Source of the DNA: Bacillus mycoides
GTDB lineage: Bacteria > Bacillota > Bacilli > Bacillales > Bacillaceae_G
Assembly: GCF_018742245.1 (NCBI RefSeq)
Contig: NZ_CP036132.1
Coordinates: 987,001 to 1,051,000, forward strand
Reading direction: 5' to 3'
Length of the DNA: 64,000 nucleotides
The notes under the pieces: model-generated
Databases searched by the model: none
Told to the model about the DNA's origin: nothing
What the model saw: the letters and a program-made list of their open reading frames with translations, nothing else
In this document: positions 46,501 through 54,907 of the stretch, piece by piece
How positions within the stretch are numbered: position 1 is the first letter of the stretch
How the letters are laid out: every line of letters starts with the position of its first letter
Translations under genes and position numbers: made by a program

Positions 46501-48494
46501 GAGAGAATATTATCGTCATACTAGCTGGATATGAGAAAGAAATGAAAGAATTCCTAAAAACAAATTCAGGTCTGAAATCTCGATTCCCTCTAAATGTCGA
46601 CTTCAAAGATTACTCTGTACATGAGCTTGTTGCCATTGGAGAAAGCATGATTAAAGGAAGAGAGTTCATTTTACCAGAAGAGGCAAGAGACGCTTTAGTG
46701 GAAAGAGTAGAATCTGAAATGCAGCTATCTTCCGCAGAATCAGGAAACGGAAGAATGATTAGAAATATTGTGGAGGAAGGGATTCGTAGACAGTCAGCAC
46801 GAATTAGTGAGGATGAATATGCAGACTCTACAGAACTTATAACTTTCAGAGCGCCAGATTTTCTCGCAGATACAAGAGATAAAGAATTTGATTTAGAAAA
46901 AGAACTGGAAAAAATCGTAGGATTAACAGACATAAAAGATTTCGTCCGTTCATTAGAAAAACAACTAATTGCCCAGCAGCTTCGCCAAAGTGTTGGGATT
47001 AAGAATAAATTTTCTCAAAATCTAAATATGATTTTCACCGGTAATCCAGGAACAGGAAAAACGACTGTAGCTCGTGTAGTTGGTGATTTATTAAAGCGAA
47101 TGGGGCTCTTAAAAAGCGGTAAATTGGTTGAGGTGGACAAAGGTAACCTTATTGCACCTTATGCTGGTCAAACGCCTGAGAAGGTAAAAGAAGTATTTAT
47201 GTCTGCGCTTGGCGGAGTGTTGTTTATTGATGAAGCATATGCGCTGAGTAACGATAATGTTGGTAAAGAAGCGATTGATACATTAGTTAAACTAGTGGAA
47301 GAGTATAGGGATAGCGTTATTGTTATACTAGCTGGATATGAGAAAGAAATGCGAGACTTCTTACAAGTTAACTCAGGTCTTAAGTCGCGCTTCCCAATTG
47401 ACGTTCATTTCCCGGATTATTCGGTCGCTGAATTAGTGGAGATTGCAAAGTTAACGACAACAAATGATGGGTTTGTACTAACAGAGCAATCAATTGCTCC
47501 GTTATCGAAAGTACTTGGGAGAGAGATAAAACGTTTGAAAGCTGATGCAGGGAACGGAAGATTAGTACGTAATGTTATTGAAGAGGCTAAGAGAGAACAG
47601 GCTAATCGAATTGTAAATGAAGGAATTCTAGATGAGAATGAAATTATGAACTTGCTTCCTGAAGATTTTGAGAAGGAACAAAATAATGCAGTAGCAGAAT
47701 TCCAATTAGAAGAACATTTGCAAGCAATTATTGGATTAAACGAAGTGAAAGATTTTATGAGAAGTTTACAAGATCAAATTCGAATTGCGCAAACAAGGAA
47801 AAGTTTAGGCTTGCCAGTAGAAGAAGGGTCTTCATTACACATGATCTTTACCGGTAATCCGGGAACAGGAAAAACGACTGTGGCAAGAATTGTTGCTAAT
47901 TTACTTTATCATTTAGGGATCTTATCTTCTAATAAGACGATTGAGGTGGATCGTTCAGGCCTTGTTGCTGGATATGTAGGGCAAACAGCTATAAAAACAA
48001 AAGAAGTGATTCAATCAGCTCTTGGCGGTGTATTGTTTATTGACGAAGCCTACGCCTTAGCTAAAGATGTGAATACCAGTCATGGTTTCGGAAAGGAAGC
48101 AATTGATACGTTATTAAAAGCGATGGAAGATTATCGTGATGATTTAATCGTTATTCTTGCTGGTTATACGAATGAAATGGAAGGATTTTTAAATACAAAT
48201 CCAGGGTTGAGATCGCGTATACCAAATGTAATTGAATTTAAAGATTATAGTGTTGATGAGTTGTTACAAATGGGAGAGAAAATGTTTAAGGGAAATGGAT
48301 ATCAGTTAACAGAGACTGCTGATCAGAAACTTCGAGATAAAATTGAAATAGCGTGTAAGGAAGAACAATTTGGAAACGGAAGATATATACGTAACGTATA
48401 TGAAGAAACGAAACGGAATCAAGCAGTACGTCTACGAGGTGTAGAATTAACTCGTGAGAATTTAATGCTAATTGAAGATACTGATATTAAGTAA
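43521..48494 (+). CDS. TPR protein with five CbxX/EccA-type AAA+ modules
   Basis: 1657 residues from ATG 43521 behind AGGAGG. Residues about 10-220 are TPR repeats (YLAGLLFSHNQNYDKAKTYFEQAL). Residues about 285-560 form a degenerate AAA+ module: its Walker A reads GRKGTGIY and its Walker B LYFDNVD. Four intact modules follow with Walker A GNPGTGKTT (Lys636, 911, 1180, 1451), Walker B FIDEAY, and Arg-finger loops such as GLKSRF, spaced about 270 residues. This is the CbxX/CfqX/SpoVK class; TPR plus CbxX AAA+ is also the plan of EccA in type VII secretion. Here four motors are in one chain. It is the last gene of the cluster. Confidence 0.88.
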   Translation: MSTANLYNKEEFLAFKSLFEANVHSGELSKALTQIDGLLARYPDHPGLFYLAGLLFSHNQNYDKAKTYFEQALSLDESNSEYMVYLGITYVELNQLNQAETLLLSAYNLGEADITTVMGLGKLYLKQENYEKARFYFNKVLSQDSLHHEANVRMGQAYLFEKKHVQQAITHFEQALKNGKSEELEYYYAKALLQSEMEAQCIKCCKKFLMRNPNSSWADRFRELMLNAQGVNTKQTPKEDYKQQRRRDPNFNSNTGEQNHNNEIDKYQRVFEDAKKRLNSYIFGQEEFIDQLCMGYMRSFIYERPDANLKNVIFVSGRKGTGIYKSVKYLTAIMNEYSLYEKPDVHYIDISSSLGASDIESTFLSDVYRGITSKSDVLYFDNVDKCPPNLLSNLSELIMNGKVKLKDRYVYNANLQALQKTYSSLAEKGIDSIQIENKLIILSTEKDLKEIRTMFPVTVLEKIKDYPQTSVLPLHTLTKISERYLKKYQKRIHTKLQVNMNCTHDVSDFIVEKANLAMGVHGIKSYIEDDIYQSITNLRISGKIEPGIIYQLTASDELYLDDGVEKIQVTRKKAGAENLENIKGKFEKVIGLNAVKERVFQLEEFLTLQKIRQSRGSKQTRLTMNFIFTGNPGTGKTTIARLVAEYLKAVGYLSSGHLVEVDRSLLVGQYIGDTAPKTQAVIDSAKGGVLFIDEAYSLARGGENDFGKEAIDTIVKGMEDLREDLVVILAGYKDEMDGFLKTNPGLQSRFNNHIDFPDYTSEELFMISEKIVESEGFTIADDLKDDLIEEFSRKQIPGKNDSGNGRLARNIVEKAMAEQAARLKNSGDTLKLLSDEELNMLTKDDFGLGAENTFDLNAELDKIIGLDQVKEFMRGMELQLVAQKKRKNAGLQSPVGQSLNMIFTGNPGTGKTTVARLLGTMMKEMGILKSGHFVEVDRGGLVGQYLGHTAPKTTDKFMSALGGILFIDEAYSLATDKFGKEAIDTIVKLMEDHRENIIVILAGYEKEMKEFLKTNSGLKSRFPLNVDFKDYSVHELVAIGESMIKGREFILPEEARDALVERVESEMQLSSAESGNGRMIRNIVEEGIRRQSARISEDEYADSTELITFRAPDFLADTRDKEFDLEKELEKIVGLTDIKDFVRSLEKQLIAQQLRQSVGIKNKFSQNLNMIFTGNPGTGKTTVARVVGDLLKRMGLLKSGKLVEVDKGNLIAPYAGQTPEKVKEVFMSALGGVLFIDEAYALSNDNVGKEAIDTLVKLVEEYRDSVIVILAGYEKEMRDFLQVNSGLKSRFPIDVHFPDYSVAELVEIAKLTTTNDGFVLTEQSIAPLSKVLGREIKRLKADAGNGRLVRNVIEEAKREQANRIVNEGILDENEIMNLLPEDFEKEQNNAVAEFQLEEHLQAIIGLNEVKDFMRSLQDQIRIAQTRKSLGLPVEEGSSLHMIFTGNPGTGKTTVARIVANLLYHLGILSSNKTIEVDRSGLVAGYVGQTAIKTKEVIQSALGGVLFIDEAYALAKDVNTSHGFGKEAIDTLLKAMEDYRDDLIVILAGYTNEMEGFLNTNPGLRSRIPNVIEFKDYSVDELLQMGEKMFKGNGYQLTETADQKLRDKIEIACKEEQFGNGRYIRNVYEETKRNQAVRLRGVELTRENLMLIEDTDIK

Positions 48495-48532
48495 TAAAAA
48501 AAGCTTGGGGCTACCCAAGCTTTTTTTACTTC
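48495..48532. terminator. bidirectional terminator
   Basis: AAAAAAAGCTTGGG pairs with CCCAAGCTTTTTTT around GCTA. It ends both the novel cluster and the convergent prsA gene. Confidence 0.85.
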
Positions 48533-48533
48533 A

Positions 48534-49397
48534 TTATTTCTTTGCGTCTTTTTTAGCGTCAGCTTTTGGTTCTTCGAAAAGATCTTTCAAATCTTTATCG
48601 TCAACTTTTACGTCAGCTTTTTTGATTTCTTTCATCATAAGGTCGTTCATGAATTGAGCATCTTGTGCTTTCTTTTGAACAAGGTCTTTTTTGATGTCGC
48701 CTTTTACTTCATCAAATGGTTTTTGTTCTTTAATATCTGTTACTTTAATGATGTGGTAACCGAATTGTGATTTTACAGGTTCGCTTACTTCATCTTTTTT
48801 CATTTTATAAGCTGCGTCTTCGAATTCTTTAACCATTTTACCAGCTGTAAAGTAGCCAAGGTCTCCGCCTTTTTCTTTTGAACCAGTATCTTCAGAGTAT
48901 TGTTTCGCTAACTCTTCGAAAGATTTACCTTGTCCAAGCTCTTCTTTAACCTTTTTCGCAGTAGCTTCATCTTTTACAAGAATGTGGCTTGCTTTAATTT
49001 CAGGCTTGTAGTTTTCTTTTAGTTCTTTATCAGTGATTGTTTTTTCAATCGCTTGTTCTTGAGCTAATGAAGCGCGAACGCCATTTTTAACTGTTTCTTC
49101 TTTAAGACCTTGTTGTTTCATTAGTGTATCGAATTGGTCACCGACTTGCTTTTTCATTTCATCGTACTTTTTGTCCACTTCTTTGTCATCGACTTTGTAG
49201 TTGTGAATAAGTACTTTTTCCATAACCATGATATTTAGTACTTGTTTACCAGATTGTGTCTTCATTTGATTGTAGAACTCTTCTTTAGTGATGTTACCAG
49301 CTTTAGATGTAACAATTTTGTCTGATGATGATGATGTTCCACATGCTGATAATGCGATTACACTTGTTGCGGCTAAGGCAAGCATAGCTTTCTTCAT
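48534..49397 (-). CDS. prsA: PrsA, extracytoplasmic foldase lipoprotein
   Basis: 287 residues. Lipoprotein signal with lipobox ALSACG (Cys about residue 19). A parvulin-type peptidyl-prolyl isomerase domain lies in the middle: [64 protein letters not shown]- and C-terminal helices form the chaperone part. PrsA folds secreted proteins at the outer membrane face of Bacillus; B. cereus group genomes carry several copies. GGAGTG-type ribosome binding site upstream. Confidence 0.95.
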   Translation of the reverse strand: MKKAMLALAATSVIALSACGTSSSSDKIVTSKAGNITKEEFYNQMKTQSGKQVLNIMVMEKVLIHNYKVDDKEVDKKYDEMKKQVGDQFDTLMKQQGLKEETVKNGVRASLAQEQAIEKTITDKELKENYKPEIKASHILVKDEATAKKVKEELGQGKSFEELAKQYSEDTGSKEKGGDLGYFTAGKMVKEFEDAAYKMKKDEVSEPVKSQFGYHIIKVTDIKEQKPFDEVKGDIKKDLVQKKAQDAQFMNDLMMKEIKKADVKVDDKDLKDLFEEPKADAKKDAKK

Positions 49398-49742
49398 TCA
49401 ATAAACACTCCTACTATTATGTATTTTTAATTTATCCCGTACAAATGAAGAAACGCCTTATGATAGGTTATTTTCGTTCATAAGAACCTGATTAAGTCTC
49501 ACTGATGTCTTTGCTTTTGTTATATGTAAAAGCACGCTTAACAGGGCTTACCTAGGCTTTAGGATAAAGTTTAGATGCGTGTCATTTATTTCATAGTATA
49601 AGCAATATGTACAAAATTTAATATATCATATTTCGACGAGTTTTCCTATTGATAAAGAAATTTTAACCAGTTTGTGTCAGATTTTGAAAGGGTACCATAT
49701 TGGGCGAATGCCGCATATATAGAAAAGAGGAGGGGATGGGGG
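49398..49742 (-). promoter_or_regulatory. prsA upstream region with long leader
   Basis: On the minus strand a TATACT -10 element lies near 49600 in AT-rich DNA, about 200 bases before prsA. The intervening stretch has several short complementary blocks (AAAGCCTAGG, TAAGCCC, CTTATGAACG/CGTTCATAAG-like), so a structured leader is possible. The strong ribosome binding site GAGGAGGGG at 49728 belongs to the next gene on the plus strand. Confidence 0.35.
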
Positions 49743-49814
49743 ATGAATTCTCAACTTATTTTATTACTTGTACTGTTTATTTTATTAGTTATAGTAGGTA
49801 TAATTTGCTTATAG
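49743..49814 (+). CDS. 23-residue YjcZ-like membrane peptide
   Basis: MNSQLILLLVLFILLVIVGI plus ICL: a single hydrophobic helix with the LLVLFILLVIVG core shared with the YjcZ-like protein at 1769-1870, but without the Gly/Cys head. AGAGGAGGGGATGGGGG precedes the ATG. A terminator hairpin (TGAGGAAG/CTTCCTCA) follows at 49825-49847. Divergent from prsA. Confidence 0.65.
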   Translation: MNSQLILLLVLFILLVIVGIICL

Positions 49815-49844
49815 AGGAAAAAAATGAGGAAGGGGCTTCCTTCC

Positions 49845-50039
49845 TCACTTTCCATGAAATATAATTTCTACATAACTAGAAATTAATAGAATGGTAATAC
49901 ATACGTTAATAACTCGAAAGACACCGGGCTGGCGGCTCGCAGATATTTGTTTTCGCTCACACAGTGTATGTGTCATGAAATTCGTGTAAAATATAACAAG
50001 AAGTGCGAATGCGACAAAGACAACGGTTATAAGAGTCAT
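49845..50039 (-). CDS. small two-span membrane protein
   Basis: 64 residues. AAAGGAGG lies nine bases before the ATG. Two membrane spans (LITVVFVAFALLVIFYTNFM and VFRVINVCITILLISSYVEII) flank a short basic loop (CERKQISASRQPG). The family is not recognised. It lies between prsA and yhaI, where B. subtilis has other small yha genes. Confidence 0.65.
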   Translation of the reverse strand: MTLITVVFVAFALLVIFYTNFMTHTLCERKQISASRQPGVFRVINVCITILLISSYVEIIFHGK

Positions 50040-50157
50040 GAGGCGAGACCTCCTTTTGGCTAAAATACATATACTTTATATATTGTATCATACGATATTT
50101 TGTTCGTGTTACAAAATTCAGAAATAGAAGACTTTGTGTTAGGAAGCGAGGGAGAAA

Positions 50158-50493
50158 ATGGACGTTGTAAGAAGACTAGAACAAGCTGAATATTACGTAG
50201 ACCTACTATTTAAAATGATTGATGAAGAAAAGTGTCCATTTTATTCTTTAATCATAAAGAAAAAAGCTCGTAAAAAAGACATTGAACGTATACTAAAACT
50301 TTGTGAAAAACTGAACGAACAATATGTAGTGGAGAAAGCAGAAGGCCTTCTATTGTTTGATGCGTTATTAGATCAATTTGAAAAAGCGCTTCCACATCAG
50401 CTCGAAGTACACGAAACTGCGGAAGCGCTAGCAAAACAAGGTTTATTTAAGCCACTTATGAATGAATTCTTACGCATGATTGCGAAAAAATAA
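50158..50493 (+). CDS. yhaI: YhaI, DUF1878 family
   Basis: 111 residues, all-helical, without signal or membrane segment: MDVVRRLEQAEYYVDLLFKMIDEEKCPFYSLII, then LFDALLDQFEKALPHQLEVHETAEALAKQGLFKPLMNEFLRMI. The composition and the position beside scoC/hpr match B. subtilis YhaI, a cytoplasmic protein of unknown function. GAGGGAGAAA precedes the ATG. Convergent with scoC, ending six bases before its stop. Confidence 0.8.
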   Translation: MDVVRRLEQAEYYVDLLFKMIDEEKCPFYSLIIKKKARKKDIERILKLCEKLNEQYVVEKAEGLLLFDALLDQFEKALPHQLEVHETAEALAKQGLFKPLMNEFLRMIAKK

Positions 50494-50498
50494 ATAGA

Positions 50499-51056
50499 TT
50501 ATTTCTTAACTAACTTTTGATCGGATTCCGTAAAGTTCTCCTCGATATCTTCTAATGATTTCTCAAAAATATCGATGAAGTCTTGTCCGTAAATATTACG
50601 CAGGATTGCAATCAGTTCGATATTTTCTGGGAACTTACCGTAAAAATTACGAAGTTCAAGTGCCCCATTAAAAACAGAATTATTTTCAGGATCATACTCC
50701 TCCATTAAGCAAAGTAGTAATTCTTCCCCTTTGTCTGTAATTTCAATGTACGTATTTCGTTTATCATCTTCTTTTTTTGAGAATACAAGATAGCCGCGTT
50801 CTTCAAGCTTTTTAGAGAAGTTAAACGCCGTTGAGACGTGCATAACTCCAAATTTAGCAATCTCAGAAATAGAAGCCCCTTTTAAATGATAAGCGATGGT
50901 TAAAATGTGATGCTCATTAATGTTTAAATCGTAAGGTTTAATCCACTGTTGCCAATCTTTCTCTACGCATTTCCATAACGCTTTCGATAATTGAGCAATA
51001 CGTTGGCTGAAAATCATCGCTTCTTTTACCGAGTAATTTTTTTCTCCACTTTTCAT
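50499..51056 (-). CDS. scoC: ScoC/Hpr, MarR-family transition-state regulator
   Basis: 185 residues. N-terminal helix [45 protein letters not shown] leads to the MarR winged helix ([55 protein letters not shown]). The sequence and neighbourhood (yhaI, yhaH, hit) match Hpr/ScoC. In B. subtilis it represses extracellular proteases, peptide transporters and sporulation genes. The ribosome binding site is weak (GGGTGAG). Confidence 0.93.
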   Translation of the reverse strand: MKSGEKNYSVKEAMIFSQRIAQLSKALWKCVEKDWQQWIKPYDLNINEHHILTIAYHLKGASISEIAKFGVMHVSTAFNFSKKLEERGYLVFSKKEDDKRNTYIEITDKGEELLLCLMEEYDPENNSVFNGALELRNFYGKFPENIELIAILRNIYGQDFIDIFEKSLEDIEENFTESDQKLVKK

Positions 51057-51262
51057 TTACTCACCCACTTTAACATTCTTTTTTCATTATTATCTATTAT
51101 GCCAGTAAAATAAAAATTAATAAAGTCTTTTTGTGAGAATTGTGAAAATTTTTCGGAAAAACAACATTCTATACAAATCATGCATAACTATGGAAGCGTT
51201 TTATGAGTCAAGAATACATGTGTTTTCTTTACATGTTAAGGGATAACATATATTGTAAATGC

Positions 51263-51300
51263 ATAAAAACACGGCATATCTATGTGATATGCCGTGTTAA
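51263..51300 (-). terminator. yhaH terminator
   Basis: AACACGGCATATC pairs perfectly with GATATGCCGTGTT around TATGT. On the minus strand it is followed by TTTTATGC, 55 bases after the yhaH stop. Confidence 0.8.
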
Positions 51301-51355
51301 GGTCAATTCGTATGAAAAATATTTGTTATATGCAAAAAACTAAGCAGGAATATGT

Positions 51356-51718
51356 TTACGCTTTTTCTGGAACGGCTTCTTGTAGTTTCTCGATTGACTT
51401 TTGAATGTCTAAAATTTCTTTTTCAATATGTCGTTTGTTTTGAGAAATATCTTGTTTCCAGTTAGAAAGCGTGTCTTGCATATCGTCTTTTAGTTCTTGG
51501 AATACTTCTTTACCTTCTGAAGCAGTTTCAACGATTTGACGCTTTAATAACTTTGTATCAGCTGTAATATCAGCTAAAGTCTTTTTAATATCAGTTCCTT
51601 TTTCTTTCAGCTTACCGCGCATAGCTTTACCAGAAGAAGGAGTTGAGAAAAGAACGGCTAGTCCAGCAACTGCTCCGCCGCAAAGTACACCTGTAATAAA
51701 GGATTTAGCTTTTGACAT
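51356..51718 (-). CDS. yhaH: YhaH, YtxH-domain protein
   Basis: 120 residues from the ATG at 51718 (AAGGAGG eight bases upstream); a longer frame upstream has no site. A Gly-rich membrane helix (MSKAKSFITGVLCGGAVAGLAVLFSTPSSGKAMRGKLKEKG) is the YtxH-domain signature. A long charged coiled coil follows. YtxH-type proteins are associated with general stress; YhaH lies beside hpr in B. subtilis. Confidence 0.85.
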   Translation of the reverse strand: MSKAKSFITGVLCGGAVAGLAVLFSTPSSGKAMRGKLKEKGTDIKKTLADITADTKLLKRQIVETASEGKEVFQELKDDMQDTLSNWKQDISQNKRHIEKEILDIQKSIEKLQEAVPEKA

Positions 51719-51928
51719 AAAAGGAAACCTCCTTATTTTTCGTTCGTATTCATGATGTATAAAAGTGTGCATATCTTTAAGACAAGGGGAAGAAAAGTGA
51801 GCTTTTCTCTCTCTTGTACATGCTATGCACAAAAAATCATATCCCCGGCATTTTTGGTGAAGAAATAAGCCATTCAATAAATGCCAGAGGAATCGGCTTG
51901 ATATGTATTACTTCTTATTATAGTGGCA

Positions 51929-52363
51929 CTATTTCACACTATTTGCAATTGTACTTGCGATGTTTTGTAAATTTTCCATTGTATATTCATTTTGGTGTGA
52001 TTTCCAAACAGCACCGAAACCATCGTTTTCACCGTAGCGTGGAATTAAATGAAGGTGGAAGTGGAATACAGTTTGTCCAGCTTTCTCGCCGTTATTGTTA
52101 AGTAGGTTGAAGCCAACTGGATTAAATTCTGCTTTCATTGCATTTGCGATTTTTGGAACGACAGCAAAAATATGTGATGCGATTTCTGGCGTTAACGCAA
52201 AAATGTCTTGTTTGTGAACTTTCGGAATAACAAGAGTATGTCCTTTTGTTACTTGACTAATATCTAAAAATGCAAGTACATGTTCATCTTCGTATACTTT
52301 TGAGCAAGGGATTTGCCCGTCAATGATTTTACAAAAAATACAATTGTCCGCTGTATGATTCAT
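51929..52363 (-). CDS. hit: Hit, histidine triad nucleotide-binding protein
   Basis: 144 residues from the ATG at 52363 behind AAAGGATGAG. NCIFCKIIDGQIPCSKVYEDEHVLAFLDISQVTKGHTLVIPK is the HINT N-terminal pattern with two zinc-type Cys. The triad is HFHLHLIPR (normally HxHxHxx). Such proteins hydrolyse AMP-lysine and related adenylates in the cytoplasm. As in B. subtilis it diverges from ecsA-ecsB-ecsC. Confidence 0.93.
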   Translation of the reverse strand: MNHTADNCIFCKIIDGQIPCSKVYEDEHVLAFLDISQVTKGHTLVIPKVHKQDIFALTPEIASHIFAVVPKIANAMKAEFNPVGFNLLNNNGEKAGQTVFHFHLHLIPRYGENDGFGAVWKSHQNEYTMENLQNIASTIANSVK

Positions 52364-52430
52364 CGATCTCATCCTTTCAAATAGTCTTAGCCGTATTTTA
52401 CCATAATTACATAGGAGAACAAACACGAAA

Positions 52431-52464
52431 AACAGGAAGCTGACTCAGCTTCCTGTTTTCTGAA
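52431..52464. terminator. hairpin between hit and ecsA
   Basis: AAAACAGGAAGCTGA pairs with TCAGCTTCCTGTTTT with almost no loop. It lies upstream of hit on the minus strand, so it may end transcription entering from elsewhere. Confidence 0.5.
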
Positions 52465-52499
52465 GAGGGATTGAAAAAGCATTTTTTTATAATTTACGG

Positions 52500-52740
52500 T
52501 TCGCAGACACCTCATTTATATAAGAAATGCACGGTAAATCGGCTAAAGTTTCTGCCGTAGACACCCCATTTTCAAGTGAAATGAATTGCAATCTTTTTAA
52601 AAATGAAATTGTTTATTTTTTAAAACAGTATATGCTCTTTCGGAGACACCCCGTTTCGAAAATGAAACAAATTATCTGGTTATGTGTAAATTTCATTGTC
52701 CAATTTGGACACCCCATTTCATGATGACTTCACTATGTTG
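52500..52740 (+). repeat. four irregularly spaced AGACACCCCATTT units upstream of ecsA
   Basis: Units begin at 52505, 52559, 52644 and 52707 (AGACACCTCATTT, AGACACCCCATTT, AGACACCCCGTTT, GGACACCCCATTT). The first three are each followed by a short complementary block (for example CATTTTC..GAAATG, CGTTTCG..GAAAC), so they can form small hairpins. No reading frame runs through them. Spacing of 54, 85 and 63 bases rules out a CRISPR array. Confidence 0.6.
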
Positions 52741-52946
52741 TTGTACTCATCAATTGGTGGTTGCTTTTTCAAGTGTGTTCCTTCTTCACTAATTATGATG
52801 TCCGCTTTCGTAAAAATATATGCGAAGAAATTTAAATTTTTTTTTTGGAGACATCGATACTATGTAGTGCACCATGATTTTTGGTAAGATGAATATATAC
52901 ATTTCTTACAAAAGAGAATGAATATAAATGAAGAAAGTGGTGTCGT

Positions 52947-53690
52947 ATGAGCGAGTTATTGCGTGTAGAAAATGTTACAGGAGGATATACGAAACGACCT
53001 GTACTGCAAAATGTTTCGTTCTCTGTTAATAAAGGCGAACTTGTCGGCTTAATCGGTTTAAATGGAGCCGGGAAGAGTACGACAATTAAACATATCATCG
53101 GTTTAATGGAACCGAAAAAAGGAACTGTCACAATTAACGGGAAAACAATTCGTGATGATATGACAGCGTACCGTTCTAGTTTTTCTTTCATTCCAGAAAC
53201 GCCAGTATTATATGATGAGTTAACGTTAGAAGAGCATTTGAAATTAACAGCGATGGCGTACGGTGTAGATGAAAAACAGTACGAAGAACGTGTAGGACAA
53301 CTATTACAAGAATTTCGCATGAAAAATCGTTTGAAATGGTTTCCGTCTCATTTCTCAAAAGGGATGAAACAAAAAGTGATGATTATGAGTGCATTTTTAG
53401 TTGAACCATCACTATACATTGTGGACGAACCTTTCGTCGGGCTTGATCCGTTAGCGATTCAATCACTTCTTCAAATGATGGATCAAATGAAAAAGAGTGG
53501 TGCGGGCATCTTAATGAGTACACATATTTTAGCGACAGCAGAGCGCTATTGTGATTCATTCATTATTTTGCATCAAGGTGAAGTGAGAGCGAAAGGAACG
53601 TTGGCTGAATTGCAATCACAATTTAACATGCCTGGTGCAACGTTAGATGATATTTACATTGCATTAACAAAGGAAGAAGATTATGAATAG
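52947..53690 (+). CDS. ecsA: EcsA, ABC transporter ATPase
   Basis: 247 residues. Walker A GLNGAGKST, Q-loop, signature FSKGMKQKVMIMSAFL, Walker B LYIVDEPFVGLD and H-loop STHILATAERYC are all present. With EcsB it forms the Ecs transporter, needed in Bacillus for secretion, competence and intramembrane proteolysis by RasP. AAGAAAGTGGTG precedes the ATG. It overlaps ecsB by eight bases. Confidence 0.94.
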   Translation: MSELLRVENVTGGYTKRPVLQNVSFSVNKGELVGLIGLNGAGKSTTIKHIIGLMEPKKGTVTINGKTIRDDMTAYRSSFSFIPETPVLYDELTLEEHLKLTAMAYGVDEKQYEERVGQLLQEFRMKNRLKWFPSHFSKGMKQKVMIMSAFLVEPSLYIVDEPFVGLDPLAIQSLLQMMDQMKKSGAGILMSTHILATAERYCDSFIILHQGEVRAKGTLAELQSQFNMPGATLDDIYIALTKEEDYE

Positions 53691-54894
53691 CACAGCGTTA
53701 TGGAAAGAACGATTTCGGCACTTTCTAAAAGAAGTTCGTACATATAGTAAATACGTATTTAATGATCATTTGAAATTTATTTTCGTATTTATCATCGGCG
53801 CAGGAGCGTATTATTACCAGCAATGGTTACAAACGTTAACACCTTCGTTTCCGACAGCGGTCGTTATGGCAGTTTTACTTGGCCTCGTATTAACAGCCGG
53901 ATCCATACAAACGCTATTAAAAGAAGCGGACCTTGTGTACTTGCTGCCAGTTGAAGAAAAGTTAAAGCCTTACTTTACAAAGGCATTTCTCTTTACGTTT
54001 ATGATTCAGTTATACATAATCGCAACGGTAGCCGCTGCGCTTGCCCCGTTATACTTCCAGCAAATGAAGCAAACAGGAGCGGCTTACATATGGATTGTAA
54101 TCGCGTTCGTCATTGTAAAGGCATGGAATTTATTCGTAGCGTGGGAAAAATCATTTTTAACAGATCAAAGCGTTCAAAAAGCAGATTGGTTCATTCGCTT
54201 TATCTTAAACGGCTTATTTGTGTACGTCCTTGTAGAACGTACTTCAGTCATTTTTACCGGTGTAATTGTCTTTTTAATGGCGCTATACCTTGCTGTTATG
54301 CATCAAAAGGTGAAGGGAAAGCCGCTAAACTGGGAGTATTTAATTTCTGAAGAAGGTAAAAAAATGATGCTGCTGTACCGCATTGCGAATATGTTCGTTG
54401 ATGTACCAGCGTTAAAAGAGAGAGTATCACGTAGGAAATGGCTTGATTTCATTCTTTCGATGATCGGTGAGAAACGTACATATTTATATTTATATACGAG
54501 AACGTTTTTAAGATCAGGTAACTATTTCGGCTTATATATGCGTTTACTCGTTCTTGGAGGAGTCATTCTTTACTTCATCCCATTTTTATATGGACGTTTT
54601 ATCGTAAGTCTTATTTTCTTATACTTAATCGGCTATCAGCTATTAACCCTTTGGAAACATCACCGCATGAAAATTTGGCTTGATTTATATCCAGTAGGGG
54701 TAGACGAGAAGAAGAACGATTTTCTTACTTTATTAAATGCGATTCTCATCATCGGTAGCGTTGTATTTACAGTTATATTTGCACTTGCGACGAAAGATTT
54801 CATAATGACCGGCATTTTATTTGTCGTAAGCATATTATTTAGTATTGGTTTCGTTTATCAATACGGTGCGAAACGCATTGAGCGTTTAAACTGA
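53683..54894 (+). CDS. ecsB: EcsB, ABC transporter membrane subunit
   Basis: 403 residues with about ten membrane spans. The soluble start (LWKERFRHFLKEVRTYSKYVFNDHLKFIFVFIIGAGAYYYQQWL) and the paired spans match EcsB. It is translationally coupled to ecsA by overlap. It probably exports or removes peptides, such as RasP products, with EcsA providing ATP hydrolysis. Confidence 0.92.
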   Translation: MNSTALWKERFRHFLKEVRTYSKYVFNDHLKFIFVFIIGAGAYYYQQWLQTLTPSFPTAVVMAVLLGLVLTAGSIQTLLKEADLVYLLPVEEKLKPYFTKAFLFTFMIQLYIIATVAAALAPLYFQQMKQTGAAYIWIVIAFVIVKAWNLFVAWEKSFLTDQSVQKADWFIRFILNGLFVYVLVERTSVIFTGVIVFLMALYLAVMHQKVKGKPLNWEYLISEEGKKMMLLYRIANMFVDVPALKERVSRRKWLDFILSMIGEKRTYLYLYTRTFLRSGNYFGLYMRLLVLGGVILYFIPFLYGRFIVSLIFLYLIGYQLLTLWKHHRMKIWLDLYPVGVDEKKNDFLTLLNAILIIGSVVFTVIFALATKDFIMTGILFVVSILFSIGFVYQYGAKRIERLN

Positions 54895-54907
54895 AGGGAA
54901 TGAACCT

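Noticed and set aside
32188..48494. Novel cluster as a type VII secretion locus
   Set aside because: The AAA+ protein resembles EccA, but no WXG100 substrate, EccC/EssC with three FtsK domains, EccB, EccD or mycosin-like gene is present.
52500..52740. Direct repeats upstream of ecsA as CRISPR
   Set aside because: Spacing is irregular (54, 85, 63 bases), units are only about 13 bases and no cas gene is present.
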